A stretch of DNA of 64,000 bases from Qipengyuania citrea. GTDB taxonomy: Bacteria > Pseudomonadota > Alphaproteobacteria > Sphingomonadales > Sphingomonadaceae. The stretch is from NCBI RefSeq assembly GCF_009828015.1, contig NZ_WTYG01000002.1, positions 248,001-312,000 on the forward strand, read 5' to 3'. Shown piece by piece: positions 11,571 to 20,247 of the stretch; the stretch's first letter is position 1; each line of letters opens with the position of its first letter. Under the pieces are notes generated by a model that saw only the letters and a list, made by a program, of their open reading frames with translations, was not told the origin of the DNA and did no database searches. A program made the translations under genes and the position numbers.

Positions 11571-12382
11571 AACCGCTGATCGTCGCATCGGTCCTGCTGC
11601 TCGCCGCTTGCGCGGGGGGCGGGGCCGGTGCGCCGCCTCCCGAACGCGGGCCGACGATTGTCAGCCTCAATCCCTGCACCGACGCGATCCTTGCCGAGGT
11701 TGCGGCTCCCGGACAATTGCTGGCGATTTCGCACTACAGCAAGGACCCGCGCGCCAGCTCGATGGAAGCGGCAGTCGCGGCGCGGTTCGAGGCGACTGGC
11801 GGGACGGTCGAGGAAGTGCTCGCGCTCGATCCCGACGTGGTGGTCGCGGGCAGTTTCCTCGCCCCGGCGACCCGCGCGGCGCTGGCCGAACTGGGGATGG
11901 AGGTCGTCACCTTCGATATCGCTGCCGATGTCGCTGCCAGCAAAGAGCAGATCCGCGATCTCGCCGCGCTGGCGGGCGATACCCCCGCGGGCGCGCGCCT
12001 GATCGCCCGCATCGACGCCGCACTTGCTGCCGCCGCGCCTGCGGATGGCGAGAGTGTCGCCACGCTGCTGTGGCAGCCGGGCGGGATCGTCGCCGGAGAA
12101 CAGACACTGGTCAGCGACCTTCTGGTCCGCACCGGCTTCGCCAATGCCGCCCCTGCGCGCGGGCTGTCGCAGGCAGATTATATCGCGCTCGAGGACGTCG
12201 TCGCCGCACCGCCCGAGGTCCTGTTGATCGCGGGCGGCGAACTGGGGCAGTCGCATCCGGTTCTCGGCCGCCTGGGCGATATGCACCGGGCGCGGTTCGA
12301 TACCAGCCTGCTCTATTGCGGCGGGCCCACGATCATCCGGGCGGCCGAGCGGTTGGCCGCGATCCGGGCGGCCGCATCGTGA
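11567..12382 (+). CDS. btuF: ABC transporter substrate-binding lipoprotein, B12 type
   Basis: Binding protein that hands cobalamin from the periplasm to BtuCD. The 271 residues start with a lipoprotein signal (LAAC, Cys15), so it is probably membrane-tethered, unlike the soluble BtuF of E. coli. The periplasmic-binding-protein fold of the helical-backbone type is visible: TIVSLNPCTDAIL, then ALDPDVVVAG and LGMEVVTFD. The start GTG (11567) overlaps the btuB stop (GTGA), which implies translational coupling. Position between btuB and btuC in a riboswitch-controlled operon makes the assignment firm at the family level. Confidence 0.85.
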   Translation: MKPLIVASVLLLAACAGGGAGAPPPERGPTIVSLNPCTDAILAEVAAPGQLLAISHYSKDPRASSMEAAVAARFEATGGTVEEVLALDPDVVVAGSFLAPATRAALAELGMEVVTFDIAADVAASKEQIRDLAALAGDTPAGARLIARIDAALAAAAPADGESVATLLWQPGGIVAGEQTLVSDLLVRTGFANAAPARGLSQADYIALEDVVAAPPEVLLIAGGELGQSHPVLGRLGDMHRARFDTSLLYCGGPTIIRAAERLAAIRAAAS

Positions 12383-13332
12383 ACCGCGCGATCCCGATCT
12401 TCGCCGGACTGTTGGCCATCGCAGTGCCCCTGTCGCTGCTGGCGGGGCGGGTCTGGCTCGACCCCGCGAGCACGCCCAATGCCGCACTCATCCTCGCCGA
12501 ATTGCGCCTGCCCCGCGCGGTGCTGGCCATCGTCGTCGGCGCCGGGCTGGGCGCGAGCGGCGCCGCCATGCAGGGGTATCTGCGCAATCCGCTGGCCGAT
12601 CCGGGCCTGTTCGGTATCGCGCCGGGCGCGGCACTGGGCGCGGTCGCCGCGCTGTGGTTCGGCTATGCCGCTGCGCCCTATCTGCTCCCCGCCTTCGCGC
12701 TGGTCGGCGCGGGCGGCGCCATGGCGCTGCTGGCCGCGATTGCCGGCCGGACCGGAGGGATCGCGCTGTTCACGCTCGCCGGGCTGATGGTCGCCAGCCT
12801 TGCCGGGGCGCTGACCGCACTGGCGATCAGCATGGCGCCCAATGCCTTTGCGATGAGCGAGATCGTCATGTGGCTCAACGGCGCGCTGACCGATCGCAGC
12901 TGGCGCGACGTCTGGGTGGCCGCGCCGCTGGTGGCGCTGGGTATCGTGGTGCTTGCGCGCGCGGGCACCGCGCTCGATGCGCTGACGCTGGGCGAACCGG
13001 TCGCCCGTTCGCTTGGTGTCGATACCAACCGCCTGCTTTGGCTGCTGATCGCGGGGGTCGGGCTGACGGTTGGGGCCAGCGTCGCGGTGGCGGGCATCAT
13101 CGGCTTCGTCGGGCTGATCGTGCCGCATCTCGTCCGCCCGCTGACCGATCGGCGGCCCTCGCAGCTGATCCTGCCCAGCGCGCTGGCGGGCGCGCTGCTG
13201 GTGCTGGTAGCGGACAGCGCCGTGCGCGTTCTGCCGCTGGTCACCGAATTGCGGCTGGGCATCGCGCTCAGCCTGCTTGGCGCGCCGTTCTTCCTGTGGC
13301 TGCTGCTGCGCATGCGCCGGGGGCTGGCATGA
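12379..13332 (+). CDS. btuC: FecCD-family permease for vitamin B12
   Basis: Inner membrane permease of the B12 ABC importer, expected to work as a dimer with two BtuD subunits. 317 residues with about ten hydrophobic segments; family motifs include LRLPRAVLAIVVGAGLGASGAAMQG near residue 45-70 (arginine-proline followed by a glycine-rich helix), NPLADPGLFG, and VAGIIGFVGLIVPHLVR near the C-terminal third, the coupling region. The GTG start at 12379 overlaps the btuF stop by GTGA and the C-terminus overlaps btuD by ATGA. Confidence 0.9.
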   Translation: MNRAIPIFAGLLAIAVPLSLLAGRVWLDPASTPNAALILAELRLPRAVLAIVVGAGLGASGAAMQGYLRNPLADPGLFGIAPGAALGAVAALWFGYAAAPYLLPAFALVGAGGAMALLAAIAGRTGGIALFTLAGLMVASLAGALTALAISMAPNAFAMSEIVMWLNGALTDRSWRDVWVAAPLVALGIVVLARAGTALDALTLGEPVARSLGVDTNRLLWLLIAGVGLTVGASVAVAGIIGFVGLIVPHLVRPLTDRRPSQLILPSALAGALLVLVADSAVRVLPLVTELRLGIALSLLGAPFFLWLLLRMRRGLA

Positions 13333-14057
13333 GGCTGGCGGCGGCACAGCTGTCGATCGCCGAGCGGTTGGACCGGGTCTCGCTGATCCTCGAACCCGGC
13401 ACGATCACCGCGATCTGCGGGCCCAATGGCGCGGGCAAGTCGAGCCTGCTCGAAGCGCTTGCCGGGCTGCTTCCGGCCGGCGACGGGGCGGTGTTTCTCG
13501 ACCGGCAGCAGATCGCCGCGCTGCCCCTGCGCGAGCGGGCACGGCGTATCGGCTATCTGCCGCAAGCGCATGAAATCGCATGGGATGTGCCCGTGCGCAG
13601 CCTGGTCGAACTCGGCCGGCTGCCGCATGGCGACCGGCTGGCGGCACCGGTCGATGCCGCACTCGACGCGCTCGACATCCGGGACCTCGAAAACCGCCGC
13701 GCACAGTCGCTGTCGGGCGGCGAGACCGCGCGGGTCCTGCTGGCGCGGGTGCTGGCGAGCGAACCGCAGTGGATCCTCGCCGACGAACCGCTCGCCGCGC
13801 TCGATATCGCGCACCAGCTTTCGCTGCTGAAGCATTTGCGGCGGGCGGCGCAGGGCGGGGCGGGCGTGGTGCTCGTGCTCCACGATCTCGCGCATGCGAT
13901 GAACCATGCCGACCGCGTGGTGGTGCTCGACCGCGGCGTGGTGGCCGCCGACGGCGCATGCGAAGACGCGCTCGACCAGCAGGTGATCGAGCGCGTCTGG
14001 AAAGTGCCCGTCCGGTGGATCGGCGAACCGCGCCACCGGGCCTTGGTCAGCCGGTGA
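13329..14057 (+). CDS. btuD: ABC transporter ATP-binding protein for vitamin B12
   Basis: ATPase subunit that drives B12 import. 242 residues with Walker A GPNGAGKSS (31-39), Q-loop around Q80, signature LSGGE (129-133), Walker B WILADEP (149-155) and the switch His186 in LVLHDLAH. The ATG overlaps the btuC stop (ATGA). It is the last gene of the btuB-F-C-D operon; its stop abuts the stop of the convergent M3 peptidase gene, with no room for a separate terminator between them. A haem or siderophore importer would look similar; the riboswitch decides for B12. Confidence 0.92.
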   Translation: MRLAAAQLSIAERLDRVSLILEPGTITAICGPNGAGKSSLLEALAGLLPAGDGAVFLDRQQIAALPLRERARRIGYLPQAHEIAWDVPVRSLVELGRLPHGDRLAAPVDAALDALDIRDLENRRAQSLSGGETARVLLARVLASEPQWILADEPLAALDIAHQLSLLKHLRRAAQGGAGVVLVLHDLAHAMNHADRVVVLDRGVVAADGACEDALDQQVIERVWKVPVRWIGEPRHRALVSR

Positions 14058-16301
14058 TCAGTTGACCGTGCGCGGCGGCAGCTTGCCGTCGGAAGCCTCG
14101 CTGTCCGCCGCTTCGTCGCCCGCGATCAGGCCGCGCGCTTCGAGCATCGGGGTCACGTCGGGCTCGCGTCCGGCGAAGTTCCGGAACATCTCGAAATAGT
14201 CCATCGTCCCGCCCGTGCTCAGCACGGTCTTGCGATAATGGTCGCCATTGGCGCGCGTGAGCCCGCCATTGTCCATGAACCACTTGCGGCTGTCGCGGTC
14301 GAGCATCTCGGTCCACAGATAGCTGTAATAGCCCGCGCTGTAGCCGCTGGGCGAGCTGAAGATGTGGTTGAAATAGGTCGTCCGGTACCGCGGCGGCACC
14401 AGGTCGATTTCCAGCCCCAGTTCCTCGAGCGACTTGCGTTCGAAGGCGGTGACCTTCTCGGGCGTGTCGATCGCGGCGGCTTCCGCCTGCGACAGCGCGG
14501 CCCACTTCATGTCGAGCAGGGCGGCTTCGACGACTTCGCCGAAATCATAGCCCTGGTTGAACTTCGAGGCCGCCTCGAGCTTCTCGATCATTTCAGCCGG
14601 GATGGTTTCCCCCGTCCGGTAATGCTTGGCGTAGTTCGACAGCACTTCGGGATAGGTGGCCCACATCTCGTTGACCTGGCTCGGATACTCGACGAAGTCG
14701 CGCGCCACCGCGGTGCCCGACAGGCTTTCGTAGCGCTGGTCGGCGAAGAAGCCGTGCAGCGCATGGCCGAATTCGTGGAACAGCGTGTTGACGTTGTCGA
14801 AGCTGACCAGCTGCACTTCGCCCTCGGGTGCCTTGGGGATGTTGAGCACATTGTAGATCACCGGCTTGGTGCCCCACAGATCGCTCTGGTCGACGAAGTT
14901 GCTCATCCACGCCCCGCCGCGCTTGGACTCGCGCTGGAACGGGTCGAAGTAGAACAGCCCCAGTTCGCTGCCGTCACGGTCGAACACCGTGTAGGTCGTC
15001 ACATCGGGGTGATAGACGGGCAGGTCGCTGCGCTTCTGGAAAGTCAGACCGTAGAGCTTTTCGGCGGCATAGAACACGCCGTCCTCAAGCACGGTATCGA
15101 GCTGGAAATATTCCGCCATCGCATCTTCGTCGAGGTCGTAGCGTTCGGCCTTGACCTTGTTGGCATAGCGGTACCAGTCCCACGGCTGGACTTCGAAATC
15201 ACCCCCTTCGGCAGCGATCGCTTCGTTGAGCATGGCGGCTTCGCGGCGCTGCGTATTGGCCAGCGCGGGGACCATGCGTTCCATGAAGCCGAGCGCGGTG
15301 GCGGGTTTTTCGGCCATGCGATCCCACATCGCGTAGCTGGCCCAGTCCGCTTCACCGAACAGCGCGGCTTTCTCGGCGCGCAATTCGGCGATCCTGGCAA
15401 CCAGCGGGCGGGTGTCGATCGCGGTCGTGCCATTGGCGCGGTTGTAGCTTGCCTTGAAGAGCTTCTCGCGCGCGGCGCGATTTGTCATCGTCGGCAGCAG
15501 CGGCTGCTGCGTCGTGTTCTGCAGCGCGATCGCATATTTGCCCGCATAGCCCTTTTCGGCAGCAAGGTCGGCAGCCGCCTTGATGTCCGAATCGGTCAGC
15601 CCGGCGAGTTCGGCGCGGGTGTCGAAGATCACCGGCTGGTCGGCCATTGCAGCACGTGCTTGCTGGCCGAATTCGGTCGTGATCTCGGACAGTTCGGAAT
15701 TGATCTGCTTGACCCGCTCGCGCTCGGCCTCGGTCAGCAGCGCGCCGGCGTGGACCATGCCCTGGTAGGTCTCTTCGAGCAGCCTGGCGTCTTCGCGCGT
15801 CATCGCCATGGCGGCGCGGTTGTCGTACACCGCCTTCACCCGCGCGAAAAGTTCGGGGTTGAGCGTGATGGAATCGCCATGCGCGGTCAGCTTGGGACTG
15901 ATTTCGGTGTTGATCTCATCGAGCCGATCGGTGGTGTTCGACCCCGTCACGGCAAAGAACACGCGCGCCACCCGGCCGAGCATGCGGCCCGACTTTTCCA
16001 GCGCGACGATGGTGTTGCTCATCGTCGGCGGTGCGGGATTGTCGATGATCGCCTGGATCTCGGCCTTCTGGATCGCCATGCCCTGTTCGAAGGCGGGCAG
16101 GTAATCGTCTTCCGAGATCTTCGAGAAATCGGGCGTCTGGAAGGGAAGCGTGCTGTCCGCGGCAAAATAGCCGGTTGCCTCGGGCAGGTCGGCGGCCGCC
16201 ATGTCCGGCTGGCCGATGGTATCGAGGTCTTCGCCGTAAGCGGCGGAGCACCCTGCCAGCAGTGCGGCGGATGCGACGGTGGCCAGTATCTGGGCCTTCA
16301 T
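14058..16301 (-). CDS. M3 family metallopeptidase (Dcp-like dipeptidyl carboxypeptidase), lipoprotein
   Basis: Zinc oligopeptidase that degrades short peptides. The 747 residues include the active-site HEFGHALHG (His509, Glu510, His513) with the third zinc ligand Glu expected about 25 residues further on. A lipoprotein signal (LLAGC, Cys18) puts it in the periplasm or membrane-anchored, where it may process peptides in the envelope. The start ATG at 16301 is preceded by AGGGGA and begins the signal peptide; the frame stays open 189 bases upstream but that stretch has no signal character. Monocistronic by spacing. Confidence 0.93.
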   Translation of the reverse strand: MKAQILATVASAALLAGCSAAYGEDLDTIGQPDMAAADLPEATGYFAADSTLPFQTPDFSKISEDDYLPAFEQGMAIQKAEIQAIIDNPAPPTMSNTIVALEKSGRMLGRVARVFFAVTGSNTTDRLDEINTEISPKLTAHGDSITLNPELFARVKAVYDNRAAMAMTREDARLLEETYQGMVHAGALLTEAERERVKQINSELSEITTEFGQQARAAMADQPVIFDTRAELAGLTDSDIKAAADLAAEKGYAGKYAIALQNTTQQPLLPTMTNRAAREKLFKASYNRANGTTAIDTRPLVARIAELRAEKAALFGEADWASYAMWDRMAEKPATALGFMERMVPALANTQRREAAMLNEAIAAEGGDFEVQPWDWYRYANKVKAERYDLDEDAMAEYFQLDTVLEDGVFYAAEKLYGLTFQKRSDLPVYHPDVTTYTVFDRDGSELGLFYFDPFQRESKRGGAWMSNFVDQSDLWGTKPVIYNVLNIPKAPEGEVQLVSFDNVNTLFHEFGHALHGFFADQRYESLSGTAVARDFVEYPSQVNEMWATYPEVLSNYAKHYRTGETIPAEMIEKLEAASKFNQGYDFGEVVEAALLDMKWAALSQAEAAAIDTPEKVTAFERKSLEELGLEIDLVPPRYRTTYFNHIFSSPSGYSAGYYSYLWTEMLDRDSRKWFMDNGGLTRANGDHYRKTVLSTGGTMDYFEMFRNFAGREPDVTPMLEARGLIAGDEAADSEASDGKLPPRTVN

Positions 16302-16449
16302 AGTGTTCCCCTCAGGATTGGCGCGCCGGCGGGTAAGCCTGGCGCTGGAATACGAAGATGACTTGCGCGGATGGACGCCCCGGCACGCGCGCGCAAGCGC
16401 GGACACGTCACCGGTCGGCGCGTTTCCTACATTGGTCGAACGGCACGTG

Positions 16450-17064
16450 CTAACGCTGGTTCCGACCGGCTGGCGCAGCCGCTGCGTCACGCGCCTCGCC
16501 CAGCGCGCGGCGATTGACGGTCATCAGCCGCGGACGGCCGCCTTCGCGGTCGACCACCAGCCATACTGCACCCAGTTCGAAAAACCCGCCCTGGTCTTTC
16601 GCCACGCTCATTTGCGACAGGTCCAGCCGTTCCAGCAGCGCAAGCATGTCGGCATCGAAAATTTCGTCGAACACTGCTTCGATCCCGGCGCGATCGGCGA
16701 TCTCGCGGCGGTCTCCATCGCCGTCGATATACAGCAGCGGCAGGCCGACCTCGCGCAGCAGCTTTGCCTTGTCGCCGCTGCGCGCTGCGGCGCGCAATGC
16801 AGCGATCGCGGCCTCGAACTGGCTCGCGCTGGTGCCGGTTGCGCAGGAAATCGCGCCGCCGTCGACGATATCGTGCGCGCGGTCGAATTCGGTGCGGCGT
16901 TCCTCCTGCGCGGACCACACCAGCAGCAGGCAATCGTCGGGCTGTGCGCTGCCTTCGGCAAGCAGGTGGGCGCGCACTTCGCTCTCGCGCTCGTCCTCGG
17001 GCATGCACCCGGCGAGCGCGCAACCAAGGGTCAGCGACAGGGGAAAGGCGGTTGTCGGTTTCAT
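16450..17064 (-). CDS. putative lipoprotein of unknown function
   Basis: 204 residues; I do not recognise the family. A short N-terminus MKPTTAFP, hydrophobic stretch and lipobox LAGC (Cys20) mark it as a lipoprotein. The body is charged, with helices rich in Ala/Glu/Arg, and ends in a mixed strand region (AVWLVVDREGGRPRLMTVNRRA). Two more cysteines (DDCLLL and AISCATG) may form a disulfide. The ATG at 17064 overlaps the stop of thpR (ATGA), so the two genes are coupled, although a cytoplasmic RNA-end enzyme and an exported lipoprotein have no obvious shared job. Confidence 0.75.
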   Translation of the reverse strand: MKPTTAFPLSLTLGCALAGCMPEDERESEVRAHLLAEGSAQPDDCLLLVWSAQEERRTEFDRAHDIVDGGAISCATGTSASQFEAAIAALRAAARSGDKAKLLREVGLPLLYIDGDGDRREIADRAGIEAVFDEIFDADMLALLERLDLSQMSVAKDQGGFFELGAVWLVVDREGGRPRLMTVNRRALGEARDAAAAPAGRNQR

Positions 17065-17603
17065 TCCAGTTCCAGCGCATATCGCATTACGGGCTCGTAG
17101 ACAGAGCCTTCGGGACGCAGGAAGCTTTCGTACAACAGATAGGCATCGACCTCCCACGGACCAAGACGCAAGCCCGCGGTCCGGGCCAGGAATGGCTCGA
17201 GCGAGCCGCTGGCTCGGTTGGTGCGCGCAAGGGTGACATGCGGATGGTACTTGCGGTGATCGGGTTCAACGCCGGCGGCAATGCAGATCTGTTCGATCCG
17301 GCGCCGCAGGCGCTGCAAGGCGACGTTGGGTTCCACGCCCGCCCACAGCGTATGCGTGCGGCCACTGCGGACGAAGATACCGGTGCCCGAAAGCGCCATC
17401 CGGAAGCGGGGGAGGGCGGCAGCGCGCAGGCGCTCGGCCAGCTCGTCCGCCAGATGGGCGTCGACCTCACCGATGTAACGCAGCGTAACATGCAGTTGGT
17501 CGTCATCCTGCCACCGCAACGCATCGACGCCCTCCATCAGGTCGATCAGCGCGTCGCGGATCGCTGCGGGCGGGCGGATGCCGACGAAAAGGCGGTGGTA
17601 CAT
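17061..17603 (-). CDS. thpR: RNA 2',3'-cyclic phosphodiesterase (2'-5' RNA ligase family)
   Basis: 2H phosphoesterase that opens 2',3'-cyclic phosphates on RNA ends; some members also act as 2'-5' ligases. The 180-residue product has both catalytic HxT motifs: HVTL at residues 38-41 and HVTL at 122-125, at the spacing usual for the LigT/ThpR family, plus the N-terminal RLFVGIRPP strand. It leads a two-gene unit with the overlapping lipoprotein gene. Confidence 0.9.
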   Translation of the reverse strand: MYHRLFVGIRPPAAIRDALIDLMEGVDALRWQDDDQLHVTLRYIGEVDAHLADELAERLRAAALPRFRMALSGTGIFVRSGRTHTLWAGVEPNVALQRLRRRIEQICIAAGVEPDHRKYHPHVTLARTNRASGSLEPFLARTAGLRLGPWEVDAYLLYESFLRPEGSVYEPVMRYALELE

Positions 17604-17680
17604 GGTTCGGGTCTACAGGACGGTTGGGGACAGTCCGCCGCCTTTGGCGGAGAATCCCGTGGATGATGAGCTGAAAGCGA

Positions 17681-18601
17681 TCAGGTGGAGGCGAGCCCGG
17701 GCATCTCGCGCGGGTCTTCATAGGCCGCTTCCATGAAGATTTTCGCGCGACGTTCGCTGCGATATTGCAAGCCCTTGGCGAATTGGCCGCCGGCATGCGT
17801 ATAGTCCAGCTCGGCCGCGATCGCGTCGTAATCGCCGGCATCGATCGCGGCGTTCAGCCGCGGGCTCTCGCTCGGCGACACATTGCCGATACCGACATTG
17901 TAAACCAGGTCGAGAAGCGCATCGAATTCGTGCTGGTGCAGCGGCAGGTCGCCGACCAGCTGGCGCACGCCATCCTCGGCTTCGGCGAGATCGGCATCGA
18001 GAAAGGCCAGCACCCGTTCCTCGCTGACCCGGTCACCGACGCGCAGCCTGTCTTCCGGTTCGACCAGATGGCCGACGCCCACCGTGGGGTAGCCCGCGAC
18101 ATCGCGGTAGACGGTGTAGCGCACGCCTTCTTCTTCGATCAGCGCCTGTTTGAACGTGTCGCTCGCTGTCAGCAGCGGTGCCGGCTTGCGCACGCCTTCG
18201 GCATATTGCGCGGTCATGTCTGCCGTATTGGACGGGGCGACGGGCGCAGGGCGGGGCGGGCCGGTAAAGGCTGCAAGGCCGAGCGCCCCCGCACCCAGCA
18301 TCAGTGTTGCCCGCTTGCGGGTCGATAGCTGCGGCCTGACATCGAAGGCCTGTGCGGCGGCCCGGCGCGCACGGCGCAATTCACGGCGGTGCTGGCGTTC
18401 GCGGCGCAGCCGCTTGAGCAGGCTTCGCGGGCCTTCGCCGCGGCTGCCGCGCAATGTCGTATGCGACCAGTCGACCGCGTCGAGCGGCCGGTCCAGTTCG
18501 TCGAGAATCGCCTGCAGTGCGTCGGCGTTCCGGTTGTTTCGCGCTGTGTTCTGCCCGTTGGGGCCTGATGATTGCTTCCTGTGCGCGGTGTCCATTTCCA
18601 T
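17681..18601 (-). CDS. membrane-anchored GH24 (T4-type) lysozyme
   Basis: Muramidase that cleaves the MurNAc-GlcNAc bond of peptidoglycan. The C-terminal half of the 306-residue protein contains the full T4 lysozyme triad at native spacing: Glu158, Asp167 and Thr173 in EEGVRYTVYRD...YPT, then VGVGHLV. The first ~97 residues are hydrophilic with a very basic run (KRLRRERQHRRELRRARR, 63-80), then one hydrophobic segment (about 98-114), so the catalytic part is probably exported but tethered. Phage endolysins lack such a cytoplasmic extension, and there are no phage genes nearby, so a cellular role in wall remodelling is likelier. Start chosen at 18601; an in-frame ATG two codons later is possible. 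Confidence 0.85.
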   Translation of the reverse strand: MEMDTAHRKQSSGPNGQNTARNNRNADALQAILDELDRPLDAVDWSHTTLRGSRGEGPRSLLKRLRRERQHRRELRRARRAAAQAFDVRPQLSTRKRATLMLGAGALGLAAFTGPPRPAPVAPSNTADMTAQYAEGVRKPAPLLTASDTFKQALIEEEGVRYTVYRDVAGYPTVGVGHLVEPEDRLRVGDRVSEERVLAFLDADLAEAEDGVRQLVGDLPLHQHEFDALLDLVYNVGIGNVSPSESPRLNAAIDAGDYDAIAAELDYTHAGGQFAKGLQYRSERRAKIFMEAAYEDPREMPGLAST

Positions 18602-18773
18602 TGGCAGGGCACCTTTCGTTGATATTCGAATGAAGACACCTGCAAGTCTGGTCCGGGGTACGCGATTTCGTGAACCCGGCGCGGTGTCGGTCTTTCCCAA
18701 TCAACGGGTGGGGCGGCTCGATGGTCCTCGGCTCGTCCCGGCGGGGCAACGCCCGGTCGGTGGGGGGTGCCCG

Positions 18774-19979
18774 TCAGGCGGCGCGGCGCACGCGGTTGCG
18801 GCCGGTGTTCTTCGCTTCGTAGCACGCTGCATCGGCACGCAGCAGCGCATCGTCCAGGCCCTCGCCGAAGCGCCAGCCGGTCAGGCCGATCGAGGCCGAA
18901 ATACGGATATCGGGGTGCTCGCTGAACCCGCGGGCGATCTGCGCGATCGCGCTGCGGAGGCGTTCGGCAGCGTCGGCCGCCGCGCCATCGTCCAGCCCGC
19001 GCGTGATCACGAGGAATTCCTCGCCGCCCAGCCGGAACGCCTGGTGCCCGGCGGCTGCGGGCAGGGTGCCGCCCCATTCGCGAATGGCATCGGCCGTCGC
19101 GATCAGCACGTGGTCGCCCACGCCGTGACCGTAAGTGTCGTTGATCGCTTTGAACCGGTCGAGATCGATGGTCATCAGGTGGCGCGGCTGGGTGCTGCGT
19201 TCGATCCGCGTTTCCTCGAACAGCTTGCGGCGGTTGAACAGACCCGTAAGCGGATCGCGCCAGCTGAGGAATTCCGCATGCGCCAGCGCATCGGCCAGGT
19301 CTTCCGACAACTGGCGGTTCTCGACCAGCACTTTCGCCGCGCTCTGGATGTGCTCGCCGGTGGAAGCGCTGTAGATGCGTATCCCGATGACGATCAGCGC
19401 AAGCATGACCACCAGCGCAGGATGCTGCACGCCGGGATGCAGGATAATCATCCCCAGCACGGTGAGCCAGAAGCTCGCCAACATGGCGTCGCGTGCCACT
19501 GGCAGGGCGGCAAGGGTGACGGCGATGAGCGTCACGACGATTACCACTACGCCGCGCACCAGATTGACGGCCACGACCGAACTGTCGGGCGGCGGCGGCC
19601 ACAGCATCAGCGCCAGCGTGATGCCGGTCAGACACATGGCGAACAGGACGACCCGTCTGGCCGATTGCGCTGGCTTGCGTGCTCGCATCACGCGTTCGAG
19701 CTCGCCGACAGCCTTGTGCGTATAGACGAAGGACGCCGCACGCAGCAGCAGGAGGACTGTCATGGCAGCCGCGTTGGGCAGCATGGCGACACCGGCGGCG
19801 AGCATGGCCAGCCCGATCATGCTCGCCAGAACTGAGCGACGCTCGCGCTCGAGCATGGCAATGACCGCCTCGCGCTCGATCTCGAAAGGATCGACCGCCA
19901 GCCGCGTGAGCCCCTGGCTCGCAGTGTCGTCAAAACGGCTATCGGTGAACAATGGTGCGACCCTTCGTGTCCCGCGCAT
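18774..19979 (-). CDS. membrane-bound diguanylate cyclase (GGDEF)
   Basis: Makes cyclic di-GMP from two GTP. Residues 50-205 form about six hydrophobic segments arranged as an integral membrane sensor; the C-terminal GGDEF domain (about 235-401) starts with FLSWRDPLTGLFNRR, contains the metal-binding IDLDRFKAINDTYGH and the active site GGEEF (318-322). The RxxD inhibitory site expected about five residues before the active loop is missing, so product inhibition may be absent. The ligand is unknown. The ATG at 19979 has no clear ribosome binding site; a TTG at 19952 preceded by GAAGGG is an alternative. Confidence 0.9.
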   Translation of the reverse strand: MRGTRRVAPLFTDSRFDDTASQGLTRLAVDPFEIEREAVIAMLERERRSVLASMIGLAMLAAGVAMLPNAAAMTVLLLLRAASFVYTHKAVGELERVMRARKPAQSARRVVLFAMCLTGITLALMLWPPPPDSSVVAVNLVRGVVVIVVTLIAVTLAALPVARDAMLASFWLTVLGMIILHPGVQHPALVVMLALIVIGIRIYSASTGEHIQSAAKVLVENRQLSEDLADALAHAEFLSWRDPLTGLFNRRKLFEETRIERSTQPRHLMTIDLDRFKAINDTYGHGVGDHVLIATADAIREWGGTLPAAAGHQAFRLGGEEFLVITRGLDDGAAADAAERLRSAIAQIARGFSEHPDIRISASIGLTGWRFGEGLDDALLRADAACYEAKNTGRNRVRRAA

Positions 19980-20221
19980 CGCGGGCGCTGCGGCATAGCG
20001 CCGATTGGTTAACGAACTCCAACGCGAAAATCACCATGTAGTAGCCTGCCACGACCGTGCCCCTACCGGTAGCTCGATTGTGACAATGGTTTGCCAATCG
20101 ATCGGTGCCCGCTGCCCGCTGCAATCGATCGGCAGCGTTGTAAATCGCGCCGGCGAACCCACATTCGCGGCACCACTGCGGCCGCCCTTGCGTTCGGCCC
20201 GTACCCGCCCTTGACCCTAGC

Positions 20222-20236
20222 GAACAATTCGGGAAC
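20222..20236. promoter_or_regulatory. LexA-type SOS box of uvrA
   Basis: GAAC, seven bases, GAAC: the exact reverse complement of the alphaproteobacterial SOS operator GTTC-N7-GTTC. It ends 11 bases before the uvrA start codon, where LexA would block transcription or initiation. A second exact match lies in front of recA in the same window. Confidence 0.85.
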
Positions 20237-20247
20237 ACGTTTCCTTC

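Noticed and set aside
10317..11588. 423-codon frame opposite btuB
   Set aside because: Shadow of the TonB receptor; no signal peptide or motif.
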